Assembly (NCBI GenBank): GCA_023251285.1
Contig: JAHEZB010000135.1
Span: forward strand, 1 to 6,390
Source of the DNA: Chitinophagaceae bacterium
GTDB taxonomy: Bacteria > Bacteroidota > Bacteroidia > Chitinophagales > Chitinophagaceae
Length of the DNA: 6,390 nucleotides
Reading direction: 5' to 3'
Numbering within the stretch: the stretch's first letter is position 1; the number at the start of each line of letters is the position of its first letter. This document shows positions 5,596 to 6,390 of this stretch, piece by piece. The position numbers were made by a program, and so were the translations under genes. Below the pieces are notes generated by a model. The model was not told the DNA's origin. It saw nothing but the letters and a program-made list of their open reading frames with translations, and made no database searches.

Positions 5596-6390
5596 ATGAA
5601 ACAGACAGAACTGATCCCCCATTTATTCAGAACAGAATACCAGAAAATCGTTTCGGTGCTTTATAAATTGTTTGGCATTGACCACATCGAAATTGCAGAG
5701 GATATTGTGAGCGATACTTTCCTTTCAGCTTCTGAATTGTGGGGATTGAAAGGGCTCCCTGAAAATCCTACAGCCTGGCTTTATACCGTTGCAAAAAATA
5801 AGACCAGGGATTACCTGAAACATCATTCCATTTTTACCCGGAAGATTGCAAAAGAAATAAAGTACAATGCGGAAACATTCCACGAAACAGAGGTCGATCT
5901 TTCCTTGAAAAATATTAATGACAGCCAGCTGGCCATGATCTTCACAGTATGTCATCCGTGCAATCCTCCGGAAGCACAAACGGGGCTCGCGTTAAACCTT
6001 CTTTGCGGCTTTGGAGCAGGAGAAGTTGCCAATGCTTTCCTGACGAACAAAGAAGTAATTTATAAAAGATTGCAACGGGCCAAAGAAAAACTGAGAAATG
6101 AAAAAATTAGAATAGAGCAACCGGCTTTACCAGAAATAAACGAGCGGTTGCCGGCCGTTTTACTCACTTTGTACCTTCTTTTTAATGAAGGCTATTATTC
6201 CTCAAACCAGGATGTCAGCTTGCGAAAAGATCTCTGCCTGGAAGCCATGCGGCTAACTTATTTGCTTATTGAAAACGACTTTACGAATCAACCTGCTGTG
6301 AACGCGTTATTCGCGCTGATGTGTTTTCATTCCTCCCGTTTTGAAGCAAGAACCGATGAAGATGGAGGCTCCATTTTATACGAAGACCAG
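5596..6390 (+). CDS. ECF42-like RNA polymerase sigma factor with DUF6596-type C-terminal extension, 3' end outside the window
   Basis: The frame is open for 265 codons from the ATG at 5596 to the last base. Complete family members are about 400-420 residues, so about two-thirds is present. Sigma region 2 covers about 10-76 (AEDIVSDTFLSA at 34-45, then PTAWLYTVAKNKTRDYL at 58-74). A linker carries the subgroup mark IFTVCHP (115-121). Region 4 with its helix-turn-helix covers about 125-167, ending YKRLQRAKEKLR. The extension begins near 180 and shows LYLLFNEGYYSS (192-203), the signature of COG4941/DUF6596. ECF42 factors use this C-terminal extension in place of a separate anti-sigma and typically control DGPF genes. 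Here the DGPF and AhpD-like genes lie directly upstream with a shared ECF-type promoter. No anti-sigma gene is seen within the window. IFTVCHP has Val where many relatives have a second Cys (IFTCCHP). Confidence 0.95.
   Translation, partial: MKQTELIPHLFRTEYQKIVSVLYKLFGIDHIEIAEDIVSDTFLSASELWGLKGLPENPTAWLYTVAKNKTRDYLKHHSIFTRKIAKEIKYNAETFHETEVDLSLKNINDSQLAMIFTVCHPCNPPEAQTGLALNLLCGFGAGEVANAFLTNKEVIYKRLQRAKEKLRNEKIRIEQPALPEINERLPAVLLTLYLLFNEGYYSSNQDVSLRKDLCLEAMRLTYLLIENDFTNQPAVNALFALMCFHSSRFEARTDEDGGSILYEDQ

Noticed and set aside
5725..5979. Minus-strand open frame of 84 residues
   Set aside because: It is antisense to the sigma-factor gene, whose conserved motifs span this stretch on the plus strand.

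Overview
The window looks like a Bacteroidota chromosome, probably near Chitinophagaceae. The evidence is moderate-to-low GC, the near absence of Shine-Dalgarno sequences, several TAnnTTTG-type -7 boxes, and protein families typical of that phylum. I see no rRNA, tRNA, transposase or CRISPR array. Two genes run off the ends: a flavin-dependent oxidoreductase on the left (minus strand) and an ECF sigma factor on the right (plus strand).

Left part (1-2390). A luciferase-like monooxygenase, of which only the N-terminal 187 codons are in the window, reads leftward. Beyond a 354-base gap lies an unrecognised acidic, helical cytoplasmic protein of 251 residues (918-1673). After another gene-poor stretch comes an 82-residue secreted protein (2012-2260). 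It looks like a signal peptide joined directly to the C-terminal tail domain usually found on beta-lactamase-like serine hydrolases, with no catalytic domain.

Middle (2389-4221, minus strand). A 610-residue soluble sensor histidine kinase has three PAS domains in exact 122-residue register, then HisKA and HATPase_c. No response regulator is adjacent. Its upstream region holds a good Bacteroidota -7 box and a perfect 12-bp palindrome near the predicted transcription start.

Right part (4490-6390, plus strand). This is the most coherent and interesting section. It encodes a carboxymuconolactone decarboxylase/AhpD-like protein, a YCII/DGPF-family protein and an ECF sigma factor with the C-terminal DUF6596-type extension (ECF42-like). 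The first two genes are each preceded by the same two-part element, TGTCCA-N16-CGT(C/T), within a 40-bp block matching at 30 positions. I read this as the target promoter of the sigma factor encoded beside them. The sigma gene lacks this element. It has instead a canonical TAnnTTTG box lying exactly in the loop of a perfect 10-bp inverted repeat, so it is probably under housekeeping or repressor-type control. Three copies of a 15-bp palindrome fill the gap between the DGPF gene and the sigma gene.
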